Source of the DNA: Denitrobaculum tricleocarpae
GTDB lineage: Bacteria; Pseudomonadota; Alphaproteobacteria; Kiloniellales; Kiloniellaceae
Direction of reading: 5' to 3'
Length of the DNA stretch: 64,000 nucleotides
Assembly (NCBI RefSeq): GCF_007004665.1
Contig: NZ_ML660053.1
Span: forward strand, 124,001-188,000
Part shown: in pieces, positions 1-10,171 of the stretch
Layout: each line of letters begins with the position of its first letter
Numbering within the stretch: the stretch's first letter is position 1
The notes under the pieces: generated by a model
Database searches by the model: none
What the model saw: only the letters and a program-made list of their open reading frames with translations
Told to the model about the DNA's origin: nothing
Translations under genes and position numbers: made by a program

Positions 1-3000
1 CGCGCAACCTCGTACTCATCCTTAATGGCGAGCAGTTTGAAGTAGTAGCGTGCGACCGCTTCTGTGAGCTCTGTCGAGCCTGACAGCTTGGACGCTTCCG
101 CTTTTTGGACCCTGTCCACAAGAGACCGGTAGCGCGCGGCATAGGCCGCGTCCTGATAGTCCGTCAGAAAGGCGACTCTGCGCTCGACAAGCTCGTCCAG
201 GCTCTCCGAGAAATGATGGCTCACCGGCTCTTTTGGTGGTGCCGCAAATTCCTTTACGGCATTCAGATCGTGGGCGGCGCGCCGGCCCCAGCGGAAGGCG
301 CGCGTGTTGGCTTCGACAGCGACCCCGTTCAGCACAATGGCTTGATCAATTGCGTCGAGGCTGAGCGGGATGAGGCCTTTTTGCCAGGCGTAGCCCAGCA
401 TAAAGAGGTTGGTCGCGATCGAATCGCCCAGGATGGCTGTGGCCATCTGCGTGGCGTCCAGGAAATCGGCGTGATCTGCGCCGACTTCTTCCTCGATGCG
501 TTCCTGAAGACGCTGGGAGGGGAAGAGAAGGTCCGGGTTGCGGGTGAATTCACCGGTGACCGCCTCGTGACTGTTGATAACGGCGCGGCCACGGCCATGT
601 TCGATTTTTGACAAGGCGTCCGCGCCCGCGGCGACCACGAGATCGCACCCGAGCAAAAGCTTTGCGCCGCCTGCCGAGACCCGCACCGCATGGATATCTT
701 CGGGCTTGCTCGAGATGCGCACGTGGCTGACCACGGCGCCGCCTTTCTGCGCCAGGCCCGCCATGTCCAGCACCGAGCAGCCTTTGCCTTCGATATGTGC
801 GGCCATGCCGATCAACGCGCCGATGGTCACGACGCCGGTACCGCCGACACCCGTAATGACGATGCTGTAGGGCTCGTTCAGCGAGGGCAGGGTGGGATCG
901 GAAAGCTCGTCCCACTGAGACGCCTGTTGATCCGCGTTCTCGCCGTTGATGGCTTTTGTGATCGGCTTTTTCTTGCGCAGGGCACCGCCATGTACGGTCA
1001 CAAAGCTGGGACAGAACCCCTTAACGCAGGAGAAATCCTTGTTGCAGGATGACTGGTCGATGACGCGCTTGCGCCCGAACTCGGTCTCCAGGGGGGCGAC
1101 GGAGACACAGTTCGACTGAACCGAGCAATCTCCGCAGCCTTCACAGACGGCGTCGTTGATGAAGACCCGCTTGGGCGGATCGGGGAAGAGCCCACGCTTC
1201 CGCCGTCGGCGTTTTTCCGCCGCGCAGGTCTGGTCATAGAGAATGACCGACACCCCTTCGATCTCGCGCATGTCCCGTTGAACCCGGTCCAGCTCGTCCC
1301 GGTGTTCGATGGTGATGCCGTGTGCCCAATCGGTACCCAGGGGGTATTTGTCCGGCTCGTCCGTGACCACGACGATGCGCTTGACGCCCTCGGCCTCGAG
1401 TTGCCGGGTGATCATGGCCGGATCCAAGGGGCCGTCGTGGGGCTGGCCGCCGGTCATGGCGACAGCGTCGTTGTAAAGAACTTTGTAGGTGATGTTGACC
1501 TTGGCCGCGACGGCGGCCCGCACCGCCATGATGCCTGAGTGGAAATAGGTCCCATCGCCCAGGTTTGCGAAGACATGCTTGGTTTTGCTGAAAGGCGCCT
1601 GTCCGACCCAGGGCACACCTTCGCCGCCCATCTGGGTGAAGGTTTCCGTATCCCGGTCCATCCAGATCGCCATGTAGTGGCAACCGATACCGGCCATGGC
1701 ACGGCTGCCTTCCGGCACCTTGGTCGAGGTGTTGTGCGGACAACCGGAGCAGAAATAGGGGATGCGGGCAATCGGAGCCGCCTCGCTGTTCAGTGCTTTT
1801 TCCTTTTGCTCCAGGAAAGCCAGGCGCTGATCGATATGCTCGCTGCTGTAAAAGCGGCTGATGCGCTGCGCCAGGACGCGGGCGATACGCGCCGGTGTGA
1901 TCTCGTCGATTGATGGCAGGATCCACTCGCCGTCTTCGTCGTACTTGCCGATCACCCGGGGGCGCACATCGGGGCGCCAGTTGTAGAGCTGCTCTTTGAG
2001 CTGGTTCTCGATGACCGCTCGTTTTTCTTCGACGACGACGATCTCTTCAAGGCCCTCGGCAAAGCGCCGCATTCCCTCGCGCTCCAGCGGCCAGGTCATG
2101 CCGACCTTGTACAGGCTGAGGCCGATGTCGGCCGCCATCTCTTCGTCGATGCCGAGGTCATCCAGAGCCTGCCGCACATCGAGGTAGGACTTGCCGGCGG
2201 TGACGATGCCCAGGCGCCGCTTCTGAGGCGAATCGATGACTGTTTTATCGAGCTTGTTGGCCCGGGCGAAGGCGAGGGCGGCGTATATCTTGTGAGCCTG
2301 CAGCCGTTCTTCCTGCTCCAGCACGCCGTCCGGCCAGCGGATGTTCAGGCCCTCTGCGGGCATGTTGAAATCCTGCGGCATCTCTATGTCGATCCGGTGC
2401 GGATCAACATAGACACTGGCGGAGGAATCGACCGTTTCGCCGATGGTTTTGAAGCCGACCCAGCAGCCCGAGTAACGGCTCATGGCCCATCCGAGCAAGC
2501 CCAGGTCCAGGAACTCCTGGACGCCGGCCGGGTTGAGCACCGGGATCATGGCATCCATGAAGGCGTATTCGCACTGGTGCGCGGTCGTGGAAGACTTTGC
2601 GGTGTGGTCATCGCCGGCCAGCAGAAGTACACCGCCGTGCGGGGCGGAGCCTGCCAGGTTGCCATGGCGGAAGACATCGCCACTGCGGTCGACTCCGGGG
2701 CCCTTGCCATACCACATGGAATAGACGCCGTCGTAGTTACTGTCCCCGAAGAGATGGCCTTGCTGGCTGCCCCAGACAGCGGTCGCGGCGAGGTCTTCAT
2801 TTACGCCGGGCTGAAAATGAATGTGGTTTTTGGCAAGAAACTGGCGGGCGGACCAGAGCTGCTGATCGACTCCGCCAAGAGGCGAGCCACGATAGCCAGA
2901 GATAAAACAACCGGTGTTAAGGCCTGCAGCAACGTCGCGCTGACGCTGCATCATCGGCAGGCGAACCAGGGCCTGCGTGCCGGTCAGGTATACCCGTCCG

Positions 3001-3047
3001 GATTCGAGCGCGTACTTGTCGTCGAGAGTTACCGCATTAAGAGCCAT
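1..3047 (-). CDS. Indolepyruvate ferredoxin oxidoreductase, fused single-chain type (3' end beyond window)
   Basis: Oxidatively decarboxylates aryl-pyruvates (indolepyruvate, phenylpyruvate) to acyl-CoA while reducing ferredoxin; cytoplasmic. About 1015 codons are visible and the C-terminus lies beyond the left edge. Read on the minus strand: an N-terminal pyruvate-oxidoreductase-type domain (SGYRGSPLGG near residue 50), a ThDP-binding region near residue 505 (GDGTYFHSG then YNDAVAMTGGQ), a ferredoxin-like 4Fe-4S motif CEGCGDCSVQSNC near residue 632, and a gamma-type domain beginning GVGGTGVVTIGALIG near residue 735. The ATG at 3047 follows a clear ribosome site (GGAGAGGAAACG). The next gene upstream on the same strand is an acyl-CoA ligase, which suggests joint amino-acid or aryl-acid catabolism (inference). 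The family assignment is firm; the exact 2-oxoacid preference is not visible. Confidence 0.93.
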   Translation of the reverse strand, partial: MALNAVTLDDKYALESGRVYLTGTQALVRLPMMQRQRDVAAGLNTGCFISGYRGSPLGGVDQQLWSARQFLAKNHIHFQPGVNEDLAATAVWGSQQGHLFGDSNYDGVYSMWYGKGPGVDRSGDVFRHGNLAGSAPHGGVLLLAGDDHTAKSSTTAHQCEYAFMDAMIPVLNPAGVQEFLDLGLLGWAMSRYSGCWVGFKTIGETVDSSASVYVDPHRIDIEMPQDFNMPAEGLNIRWPDGVLEQEERLQAHKIYAALAFARANKLDKTVIDSPQKRRLGIVTAGKSYLDVRQALDDLGIDEEMAADIGLSLYKVGMTWPLEREGMRRFAEGLEEIVVVEEKRAVIENQLKEQLYNWRPDVRPRVIGKYDEDGEWILPSIDEITPARIARVLAQRISRFYSSEHIDQRLAFLEQKEKALNSEAAPIARIPYFCSGCPHNTSTKVPEGSRAMAGIGCHYMAIWMDRDTETFTQMGGEGVPWVGQAPFSKTKHVFANLGDGTYFHSGIMAVRAAVAAKVNITYKVLYNDAVAMTGGQPHDGPLDPAMITRQLEAEGVKRIVVVTDEPDKYPLGTDWAHGITIEHRDELDRVQRDMREIEGVSVILYDQTCAAEKRRRRKRGLFPDPPKRVFINDAVCEGCGDCSVQSNCVSVAPLETEFGRKRVIDQSSCNKDFSCVKGFCPSFVTVHGGALRKKKPITKAINGENADQQASQWDELSDPTLPSLNEPYSIVITGVGGTGVVTIGALIGMAAHIEGKGCSVLDMAGLAQKGGAVVSHVRISSKPEDIHAVRVSAGGAKLLLGCDLVVAAGADALSKIEHGRGRAVINSHEAVTGEFTRNPDLLFPSQRLQERIEEEVGADHADFLDATQMATAILGDSIATNLFMLGYAWQKGLIPLSLDAIDQAIVLNGVAVEANTRAFRWGRRAAHDLNAVKEFAAPPKEPVSHHFSESLDELVERRVAFLTDYQDAAYAARYRSLVDRVQKAEASKLSGSTELTEAVARYYFKLLAIKDEYEVA

Positions 3048-3353
3048 CGTTTCCTCTCCCGAGCAGGGTTATATCGTTTTATACTCTAAAAGGTAATCAA
3101 TGCTGACCTAAATGGCAATTTGCGAGGGTCGAATCCGGCAAAAAAGCAACCTTCGTGCCCACTATATTGGATTAGCTTAACGAAAGTACCAACTTGTCGG
3201 CCTCCGGGGTAATTTTGCGGAACGTGAGTTTTGGTTTGCGGACGTCTGACGCTCCGTTTGTCCTCGCGTAACTCCATCCGCGCATACCTCCGCGCCGCGC
3301 GACTCTGCACTGCACGACTTTGCACTGCACGATGCCAACCGTGTCGTGGCCGC
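3048..3353. other. Intergenic region between acyl-CoA ligase and oxidoreductase genes
   Basis: 306 bp without a credible gene. It holds the ribosome site of the oxidoreductase gene at its left end and a 15-bp tandem repeat (3301-3330) near its right end. AT-rich sequence at 3070-3110 may carry the oxidoreductase promoter, but no convincing pair of boxes with normal spacing was found. Confidence 0.5.
3301..3330. repeat. 15-bp tandem repeat, two copies
   Basis: Two adjacent units, gactctgcactgcac and gactttgcactgcac, differ at one base. They lie just downstream of the acyl-CoA ligase stop codon on that gene's strand. No function is evident. Confidence 0.7.
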
Positions 3354-5156
3354 TCAGGCTTTCTTCTTCTTTTCGTAAAGTTCGTCGAGAACCTTGCCGT
3401 ATTCCTCTCTGATTTTGTGGCGGCGAATCTTAAGGGTCGGGGTCATCATGGCGTTGTCGGTTGTAAAGGCCTCGGGTGCGATGATGAAGCGCCGCACCTT
3501 CTCCATCGGCGACAGCAGTTTATTCACCTGATCGACAACGCCCGCCAGATGTTTGCGCAGATCCGGGTCGGCGCTCAGGATTTTGAGATCGGGCTTTTTG
3601 CCGTTCTCTTTCGACCAGCTTCTCAGGAACTCTTCGTCGGGCACCAGCAGAGCGACCAAATTCGGGCGCTTGTCGCCATAGGCCATGGCCTGATGAACTT
3701 CGGGCTGCAGGGTCAGGAAGCCCTCGATGCGGGCCGGTGAGACGTTATCACCACCCGAGAAGACGATGATGTCCTTTTTCCGGTCGGTGATCTGAATGTA
3801 GTTATGCTCGTCGAGCCGTCCGACGTCACCGGTGTGTAACCATCCGTCTTTGATCACATTGGCGGTGGCTTCTTCGTCGTCCCAGTAACCGTTCATCACC
3901 AGCTCGCCGCGCACCAGGATTTCACCGTCATCGGCAATCTTGACCTCAACGCCCTTCAGGGGCGGGCCGACCGTGTGCATCTTCACGCGGCCCGGCCGGT
4001 TGCAGGAAATCACCGGCGAGGATTCCGTCTGGCCATATCCCTGCAAGACGGGGAGGCCCAATGCGACGAAGAAAACACCGATGTCCGGATTGAGCGCCGC
4101 GCCGCCGGAAACCATGGCCTTCAGACGGCCGCCAAAGCGCTTGCGGATCTTGCCGCGCACCAGGATTTCGACGACGAAATCGAGCAGGCGTTCTTTCACG
4201 GTCAAGCTCGTAGGATCGACATAGCGCTTACGGCCGAGGGTTTCAGCCAGATTGAACAGCCGCTGTTTAAACGGGCTCTGCGTTTCGACACCGCGCCGGA
4301 TCCGCTGCAGCATGCTTTCGTAGAGACGTGGCACCGCAGTCATGATCGTCGGCTTCACCTCGCCGAGATTGTTGAGCAGCTTTTCGATGCTTTCCGCGTA
4401 GTAAATCTCGGCGCCGATCGACATCGGGAAAAACTGGCCGGCGGTGTGTTCGTAGGAATGGGTGAGCGGCAGGAAACAGAGGAAGACTTCCCGCTCCAAG
4501 CCCAGTTCTTCAAGCAGGTCATGCGCGCCCATGCAGTTGCACATGATTGCGCCATGGCTGAGCATCACCGCCTTTGGCACGCCGCCGGTGCCCGAGGTGT
4601 AAATGAAGCAAGCGGTTTCGTGCCGCTGCGCGAAACCCGCGTATTCCTTGACGTCATCTGGCTGCAACGAGCCTTCGTGCAAGACCTCGTCCCAGCGGTA
4701 GAGGTCCATCGGCACGGACTGGCCCTGTTCCAGGTCCTCGATGGAGATGACCCATTTGCAGTTTGGGGAATCCAGGGCCGCCGGCATGAGTTTCCGCGCC
4801 AGCGCCCGTGTGGAGACGATGACCCCGCGCGCCCGCGAGTTGGTGAGGATATGCAGGTGATCGCTGATGGTGTTGGTTGTGTAGGCGGGCACCGTAATGC
4901 CGCCCGCTGCCATGATCGCCACATCTGAAATCAGCCATTCCGGGCGGTTTTCCGACACAAGAACGACTCTCTCACCCCGTTCCAGACCCAGGCCGCGCAG
5001 ACCGCGCGCCAGATCCTTGACCTGTGATTCGACTTCGCGCCACGTCAGAGGTTGATAGGCGCCATCGCGTTTTGCCCAGAGGAAATTTGTGTTCGCATGC
5101 TTTTCCGCCTGCTCGAAAAACATCTCGGTTAAGCTGTTCCAGGCCGAAAAATTCAT
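3354..5156 (-). CDS. AMP-forming long-chain acyl-CoA synthetase-type ligase
   Basis: Activates a carboxylic acid to acyl-CoA through an acyl-adenylate (ANL superfamily). 600 aa, normal for bacterial FadD/FAA1-like ligases. Seen in order: the phosphate-binding motif YTSGTGGVPKAVMLSH near residue 190, the GYGQTESSPV adenylate motif near 375, WLHTGDVG near 430, and the hinge motif TDRKKDIIVFSGGDNVSP near 455. The C-terminal domain is present and the protein ends in a lysine-rich tail. The ATG at 5156 has a strong AGAAGGGGG ribosome site. It is co-oriented with the downstream oxidoreductase across a 306-bp gap. The substrate could be a fatty acid or an aryl/branched acid; the sequence does not decide. 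Confidence 0.93.
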   Translation of the reverse strand: MNFSAWNSLTEMFFEQAEKHANTNFLWAKRDGAYQPLTWREVESQVKDLARGLRGLGLERGERVVLVSENRPEWLISDVAIMAAGGITVPAYTTNTISDHLHILTNSRARGVIVSTRALARKLMPAALDSPNCKWVISIEDLEQGQSVPMDLYRWDEVLHEGSLQPDDVKEYAGFAQRHETACFIYTSGTGGVPKAVMLSHGAIMCNCMGAHDLLEELGLEREVFLCFLPLTHSYEHTAGQFFPMSIGAEIYYAESIEKLLNNLGEVKPTIMTAVPRLYESMLQRIRRGVETQSPFKQRLFNLAETLGRKRYVDPTSLTVKERLLDFVVEILVRGKIRKRFGGRLKAMVSGGAALNPDIGVFFVALGLPVLQGYGQTESSPVISCNRPGRVKMHTVGPPLKGVEVKIADDGEILVRGELVMNGYWDDEEATANVIKDGWLHTGDVGRLDEHNYIQITDRKKDIIVFSGGDNVSPARIEGFLTLQPEVHQAMAYGDKRPNLVALLVPDEEFLRSWSKENGKKPDLKILSADPDLRKHLAGVVDQVNKLLSPMEKVRRFIIAPEAFTTDNAMMTPTLKIRRHKIREEYGKVLDELYEKKKKA

Positions 5157-5288
5157 GGTTCCCCCTTCTCACACCGGTGGGCCGGTGTATGGCTGCCCGC
5201 TTTGATCACGCAGGTTTGTCCTTGGCGATCACGTATTTGGAGCCTATATCGCTAGCGGTCAAGGTGTGTGTGCCGAGGAGGAACGTCC

Positions 5289-7091
5289 GTGTCGAACGCT
5301 GCGAAGCCGAAATCCGTGATTGATGACAAGCTGGGCACCCTGCCTGCCTGGGATTTGAGTGACCTTTACCCGGGCACGGATTCACCTGAGTTGAAGCAGG
5401 ATCTGGAGCGCTGTGAAACGGCGGCAAAGGACTTCCACAAGCGCTACGAGGGAGGCCTTGGTGATCTGGACGGCGCCGCCCTCGCGGGGGCGATAGATGC
5501 CTATCAGGCCTTGCAGGAGACCCTTGGGCGGGTGATGAGTTATGCCCAGCTGGTCTATTCCGGCAACATGAGTGACCCCGCAGTCACGCAGTTCTATCAG
5601 GCGATGCAGGAACGCACGACCGCGATCTCCACGGCCATGCTCTTCTTCACTCTGGAACTCAACGGTCTGGAAGATGACCTGCTCCAGTCCAAGCTCTCGT
5701 CCCCCGAGTTGGCGCACTACGGCCCCTGGCTGCGCGATCTGCGCTCCTATCGGCCGCACCAGCTCGACGAGGAAATCGAGCGACTGCTGCACGAGAAGTC
5801 CGTCAGTGGCCGGGCGGCGTGGACACGGCTCTTCGATGAGACCATGGCGGCCTTGCGCTTTCCCTTCGCGGGTGGCGAGCTGGGCAATGCGGAAATTCTC
5901 AACAAGCTGGGTGACCGGAGCCCCGAGGTGCGTAAGGAAGCCGCGAAGTCGCTGGGCAAGGTCCTGGGCGAGAACCAGCGGACCTTTGCGCTGATCACCA
6001 ATACCCTGGCCAAGGATAAACAGACCGAGGACAGCTGGCGCAAATTCGCGCGTCCGATCTCATCGAGGAATCTGGCCAATGTGGTCGAGGACGAGGTGGT
6101 CGATGCACTGGTGACCTCGGTCTCCGATGCCTATCCTTCGATGTCGCATCGCTATTACAAGCTCAAAGCCAAGTGGTTCGGCGTCGAACAGCTGCCCTAC
6201 TGGGACCGCAATGCGCCTTTGCCGGACGATAACGATAAGATTATCTCCTGGGATGACGCACGCAGCACCGTGCTCGATGCCTACGCCTCCTTCTCGCCGA
6301 AGCTGGCGGAGGTGGGCAGCCGTTTCTTCGAGAAACCCTGGATCGATGCGCCGGTGCGGCCCGGAAAAGCTCCGGGCGCCTTCGCGCATCCGACCGTGCC
6401 CTCGGCTCATCCTTACCTTCTGTTGAACTACCAAGGCCGGACGCGCGATGTCATGACCCTGGCCCATGAGCTCGGGCACGGCTGCCATCAGGTCTTTGCC
6501 GCGCCCCAGGGGCACCTGATGGCGGATACCCCGCTGACGCTTGCCGAGACCGCGTCAGTCTTCGGTGAGATGCTGACCTTCCAGTCTCTTTTGCGCGCTG
6601 AAAGCGACCCGACCCGGCGCAAGGTGATGTTGGCGTCCAAGGTCGAGGACATGCTGAACACGGTTGTGCGCCAGATCGCCATGCATCAGTTTGAGACCCG
6701 TGTGCACGATGAGCGCCGCTCAGGTGAACTGCTGCCCGAGCGTCTGGGCGAGATCTGGCTTGAAACCCAGCGCGAGAGCCTTGGACCGGCTTTGAAATTC
6801 GATGCGGATTATAAGCACTATTGGGCTTACATCCCCCACTTCATCCACGTGCCTTTCTATGTTTACGCCTATGCCTTCGGCGATTGTCTCGTGAATTCAC
6901 TCTATGCGGTCTACGAGCAGGCATCTGAGGGATTCGCTGAGAAATACCTCGAAATGCTGAGCGCGGGCGGCACGAAACGTCACAAAGAGCTTCTGGCGCC
7001 CTTCGGGTTGGACGCCTCTGATCCCGACTTCTGGGGGCAGGGCTTGAGCCTGATCGGCCGCTTCATCGACGAACTGGAGCAGATAGACTGA
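5289..7091 (+). CDS. pepF: M3 family oligoendopeptidase (PepF type)
   Basis: Cytoplasmic zinc metallopeptidase that cleaves short oligopeptides. 600 aa from a GTG start at 5289, chosen because GAGGAGGA lies at ideal spacing just upstream; an in-frame start at 5268 lacks this. The catalytic motif HELGH is at residues 393-397, followed by the downstream glutamate of the third zinc ligand in TLAETASVFGE. The C-terminal sequence AYIPHFIHVPFYVYAYAFG is typical of PepF/M3B members. An ABC1 kinase gene follows 43 bp later on the same strand, so the two may be co-transcribed. Family assignment is secure; physiological substrates are unknown. Confidence 0.93.
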   Translation: MSNAAKPKSVIDDKLGTLPAWDLSDLYPGTDSPELKQDLERCETAAKDFHKRYEGGLGDLDGAALAGAIDAYQALQETLGRVMSYAQLVYSGNMSDPAVTQFYQAMQERTTAISTAMLFFTLELNGLEDDLLQSKLSSPELAHYGPWLRDLRSYRPHQLDEEIERLLHEKSVSGRAAWTRLFDETMAALRFPFAGGELGNAEILNKLGDRSPEVRKEAAKSLGKVLGENQRTFALITNTLAKDKQTEDSWRKFARPISSRNLANVVEDEVVDALVTSVSDAYPSMSHRYYKLKAKWFGVEQLPYWDRNAPLPDDNDKIISWDDARSTVLDAYASFSPKLAEVGSRFFEKPWIDAPVRPGKAPGAFAHPTVPSAHPYLLLNYQGRTRDVMTLAHELGHGCHQVFAAPQGHLMADTPLTLAETASVFGEMLTFQSLLRAESDPTRRKVMLASKVEDMLNTVVRQIAMHQFETRVHDERRSGELLPERLGEIWLETQRESLGPALKFDADYKHYWAYIPHFIHVPFYVYAYAFGDCLVNSLYAVYEQASEGFAEKYLEMLSAGGTKRHKELLAPFGLDASDPDFWGQGLSLIGRFIDELEQID

Positions 7092-7134
7092 TTCCCGACT
7101 CAGGAGGCTGCGCGAGGCGAAAGCGCCGAGATGG

Positions 7135-8532
7135 GTGGACAAGCCGAAACGTCGGGACCATGTTCCCAGCATGAGTGATGAGGATTTTGGAAGAGAAGAA
7201 TCTCGGTTCGGCGGCCGGATCCGGCGCTATGCCAAGGTTGGGACCTCTGTTGGGGGGCTGGCGGCGCAGGTCGTCGGCTCGCGCTATCTGGGCTTGAACC
7301 TCGACAGAGGCCAGCATTCCAACGAATTGAAACAGGCATTGGGTGGCCTAAAGGGCCCGCTCATGAAGGCCGCACAGATTCTGGCCACGATCCCGGACGC
7401 CTTGCCGCCGGAGTACGCCGAGGAACTGCGGCAACTGCAGTCCAACGCCCCGGCCATGGGTTGGCCCTTCGTCAAGCGTCGCATGCGGGCTGAACTCGGG
7501 CCGGGCTGGCAGAAAAAATTCAAGTCTTTCGGGCATGAAGCCGCCGCCGCTGCCTCTCTCGGGCAGGTGCACGAAGCCTTCGGGCTCGACGGCCAGCGGC
7601 TGGCCTGCAAGCTGCAGTATCCGGACATGCAGTCAGCGGTGGAAGCCGATCTGCAACAACTCAAGATTCTTTTTGGGATTTACCGCCGCTACGACCGGGC
7701 TATCGACCCATCGAATATCTTTGCCGAGCTTTCCGACAGGCTGCGTGAAGAACTTGATTATCACCGCGAGGCGCGGCAAATGGAGCTTTACCGCATCATG
7801 CTTGCGGAGGAAGACGGCGTTGAAGTGCCCGAGACGATCGGCGATCTGTCCGGCGAGCGCCTGCTGACCATGAACTGGCTCGAAGGTGCGCCGCTCATGG
7901 ACTTCCTGGCCAAAACCGATGACGTCGAGCAACGCAACCAGGTCGCCATGAATATGTTCCGGGCCTGGTACGTGCCTTTCTACTACTATGGCGTGATCCA
8001 CGGTGATCCGCATCTCGGAAACTATACGTTGCGCGACGACGGCACTGTAAACCTGCTCGATTTCGGCTGCATCCGGGTATTTAATCCACCGTTCGTGAAA
8101 GGGGTCATCGATCTCTATTACGCGTTGGAGCGGGATGACGAAGCGCTTGCGGTTCATGCGTACGAATCCTGGGGCTTCACCAAGATGACCAAGGAACTGC
8201 TGGATGCTCTGAACATCTGGGCGAAGTTCCTTTATGCGCCGCTGCTGGAAGATAAGCCGCAGCAGATCATGGAAGGCGAGGGCGGCATGTATGGCGCCCG
8301 CGTCGCCAACAAGGTGCATGCTGAACTGAAGCGGCTCGGCGGTGTCAAGCCGCCCCGGGAATTCGTGCTGATGGACCGGGCGGCTGTCGGGTTAGGTTCC
8401 GTTTTCATTCACCTGAAGGCGGAGATCAATTGGCACCGTCTGTTCCATGATATGATCGAGGGTTTCGATGTCGCTGATCTCGAACGGCGTCAGACGGAGT
8501 CGCTCAAAGCCGTCGGGCTTTCTCTTCCCTGA
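7135..8532 (+). CDS. ABC1/UbiB-family atypical kinase (AarF/ADCK-like)
   Basis: 465 aa. Members of this family have a kinase-like fold and act as ATPases or kinases in isoprenoid-lipid (ubiquinone) metabolism. Visible elements: an N-terminal KxxQ signature as K78-A-A-Q, where many homologues have KxGQ; the ATP-site lysine in LACKLQYPD; the catalytic loop HGDPHLGNY near residue 288; and the metal-binding DFG-like LLDFGC near 308. There is no transmembrane tail, unlike UbiB itself, so it is more like the soluble AarF/ADCK group. The GTG start at 7135 is uncertain; an ATG at 7171 is possible but has no clear ribosome site. COQ9 and ubiX elsewhere in the window make a quinone role plausible, but this is inference. 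Confidence 0.85.
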   Translation: MDKPKRRDHVPSMSDEDFGREESRFGGRIRRYAKVGTSVGGLAAQVVGSRYLGLNLDRGQHSNELKQALGGLKGPLMKAAQILATIPDALPPEYAEELRQLQSNAPAMGWPFVKRRMRAELGPGWQKKFKSFGHEAAAAASLGQVHEAFGLDGQRLACKLQYPDMQSAVEADLQQLKILFGIYRRYDRAIDPSNIFAELSDRLREELDYHREARQMELYRIMLAEEDGVEVPETIGDLSGERLLTMNWLEGAPLMDFLAKTDDVEQRNQVAMNMFRAWYVPFYYYGVIHGDPHLGNYTLRDDGTVNLLDFGCIRVFNPPFVKGVIDLYYALERDDEALAVHAYESWGFTKMTKELLDALNIWAKFLYAPLLEDKPQQIMEGEGGMYGARVANKVHAELKRLGGVKPPREFVLMDRAAVGLGSVFIHLKAEINWHRLFHDMIEGFDVADLERRQTESLKAVGLSLP

Positions 8533-8901
8533 AAAAACTGATGTCTTGACTTGATTGAGCGCGGAGTTAGGTCCGCTGCGGGGCATACGCCCTTAGCGCG
8601 CGCCTTCTGCGTCCTATTGCGCCCCAGCATGGCTGCGCCAGTCCCTGTCCTTGCACTGTTCGGCGGCGCATCAGCTTTCACAAAAAATCCTTGATGACAG
8701 CGCCAAGTATTTTTGTGCGTACGTCAGAAAAACACTGTGAACCGTCGGGTTTCCGCCAAAAAACCTTGAACGAACCCGGCTGTACGTTCATTAAAGAGGG
8801 GAACTATAAGCTGGCGTCCGCCTGTACAAAGCCTCAACCAGCGTCTGGTCTCAGTCTTCGGCCGTCTCTCGGGCCTCTAGGGAAAGCAGAGCAGGAATTA
8901 C
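8533..8901. other. Intergenic region upstream of pntAA
   Basis: 369 bp without a credible gene between the kinase gene and pntAA. It should contain the pnt operon promoter. A TTGAAC at 8766 is a possible -35 box, but no good -10 box follows at standard spacing. The ribosome site AGCAGGA precedes the pntAA ATG. Confidence 0.45.
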
Positions 8902-10164
8902 ATGAAAATCGCCATTCCAAAAGAGCGGCGCGCACACGAATCTCGTGTCGCCGCTTCCCCTGAAACAGTCAAGAAAATGATCGGTCTTGGTGCCGAGGTC
9001 GCCGTTGAAAAAGGCGCCGGTACCGGATCAAACTTTACGGATGATGCCTACAAGACCGCCGGGGCCACTGTTGGCACGGACGTCACCGCGGATGCCGATG
9101 TTGTTCTGAAGGTGCAACGCCCGATCGTCAGCGGCAAGGATGCGGAACTGACGTCCTACAAGTCGGGTGCCGTCGTGATGGCGATTTGCGACCCGTACAG
9201 AGCGGGCGATGATGTCTCGGCGATGGCCAAATCCGGTGCGACGGTTTTCGCCATGGACCTGGTGCCGCGGATTACCCGCGCCCAGTCGATGGACGTGCTC
9301 TCCAGCCAATCGAACCTGGCCGGTTACAAGGCGGTGCTTGATGCCTCGGCGGAATACGCCAGCGCTTTCCCCATGATGATGACGGCAGCCGGAACCGTGG
9401 CTCCGGCGAAGGTTCTGGTGATGGGCGCCGGTGTTGCAGGCCTGCAGGCGATCGCGACTGCGAAACGCCTTGGCGCAGTGGTTTCGGCGACGGACGTCCG
9501 CCCGGCTGCCAAAGAACAAGTGGAAAGCCTGGGCGGCACCTTTGTGGCCGTCGAGGACGAGGAGTTCAAGCAGGCCGAGACCGCCGGCGGTTACGCCAAG
9601 GAAATGAGTGACGACTACAAAAAGAAGCAGGCGGAACTCATTGCCGAGACGATCAAGAAGCAGGACATCGTCATCACGACCGCCCTGATTCCGGGCCGCC
9701 CGGCGCCGATGCTGGTTTCCGCCGACATGGTGAAATCCATGAAACCCGGGTCGGTGATCGTCGATCTGGCCGTCGAGAATGGCGGGAACTGCGAACTTGC
9801 GCAGGCCGGCAAGGTCGTGACCAAGCACGGCGTCAAGATTGTCGGTCATTACAATGTACCGAGCCGCGTGGCGGCAGATGCCAGTGCGCTTTACGCCCGC
9901 AATCTTTTCAATCTGTTGCAGTTGCTTGTCGATGGCGAGACCAAGGCCTTGGCGATCGACTGGGAAGACGAGATCGTCAAGGGCACCTGCATCACGCGGG
10001 ACGGTAAGATCGTCCATCCGGGCTTGGCGCCCAAGGAAGACACGCCACCGAAGGAGGAAGCAGCAGTTCCAGACGCCGGCGATGATACGGCGGAAGGCAA
10101 GTCTTCTAATACCGAGTCTGGGCAAGAAGGTGAGTCCGGTTCACCCGATAAGGGGGAGGGGTAA
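8902..10164 (+). CDS. pntAA: NAD(P) transhydrogenase subunit alpha part 1 (NAD(H)-binding)
   Basis: Peripheral cytoplasmic subunit (domain I) of the proton-translocating transhydrogenase, which binds NAD(H) and passes hydride to NADP+. 420 aa, starting [17 protein letters not shown], the alanine-dehydrogenase/PNT N-terminal signature. The Rossmann motif [19 protein letters not shown] is near residues 172-190. The last 40 or so residues form an acidic, low-complexity tail beyond the usual domain end, probably a flexible linker. The next gene starts 7 bp after its stop. The split of the alpha subunit into two genes matches the Rhodospirillum rubrum arrangement. Assignment is firm. Confidence 0.97.
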   Translation: MKIAIPKERRAHESRVAASPETVKKMIGLGAEVAVEKGAGTGSNFTDDAYKTAGATVGTDVTADADVVLKVQRPIVSGKDAELTSYKSGAVVMAICDPYRAGDDVSAMAKSGATVFAMDLVPRITRAQSMDVLSSQSNLAGYKAVLDASAEYASAFPMMMTAAGTVAPAKVLVMGAGVAGLQAIATAKRLGAVVSATDVRPAAKEQVESLGGTFVAVEDEEFKQAETAGGYAKEMSDDYKKKQAELIAETIKKQDIVITTALIPGRPAPMLVSADMVKSMKPGSVIVDLAVENGGNCELAQAGKVVTKHGVKIVGHYNVPSRVAADASALYARNLFNLLQLLVDGETKALAIDWEDEIVKGTCITRDGKIVHPGLAPKEDTPPKEEAAVPDAGDDTAEGKSSNTESGQEGESGSPDKGEG

Positions 10165-10171
10165 GAGTCAG

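Noticed and set aside
3120-3150. tRNA T-loop-like GGGTCGAATCC
   Set aside because: No acceptor stem, anticodon arm or CCA-compatible partner in the surrounding 80 bases.
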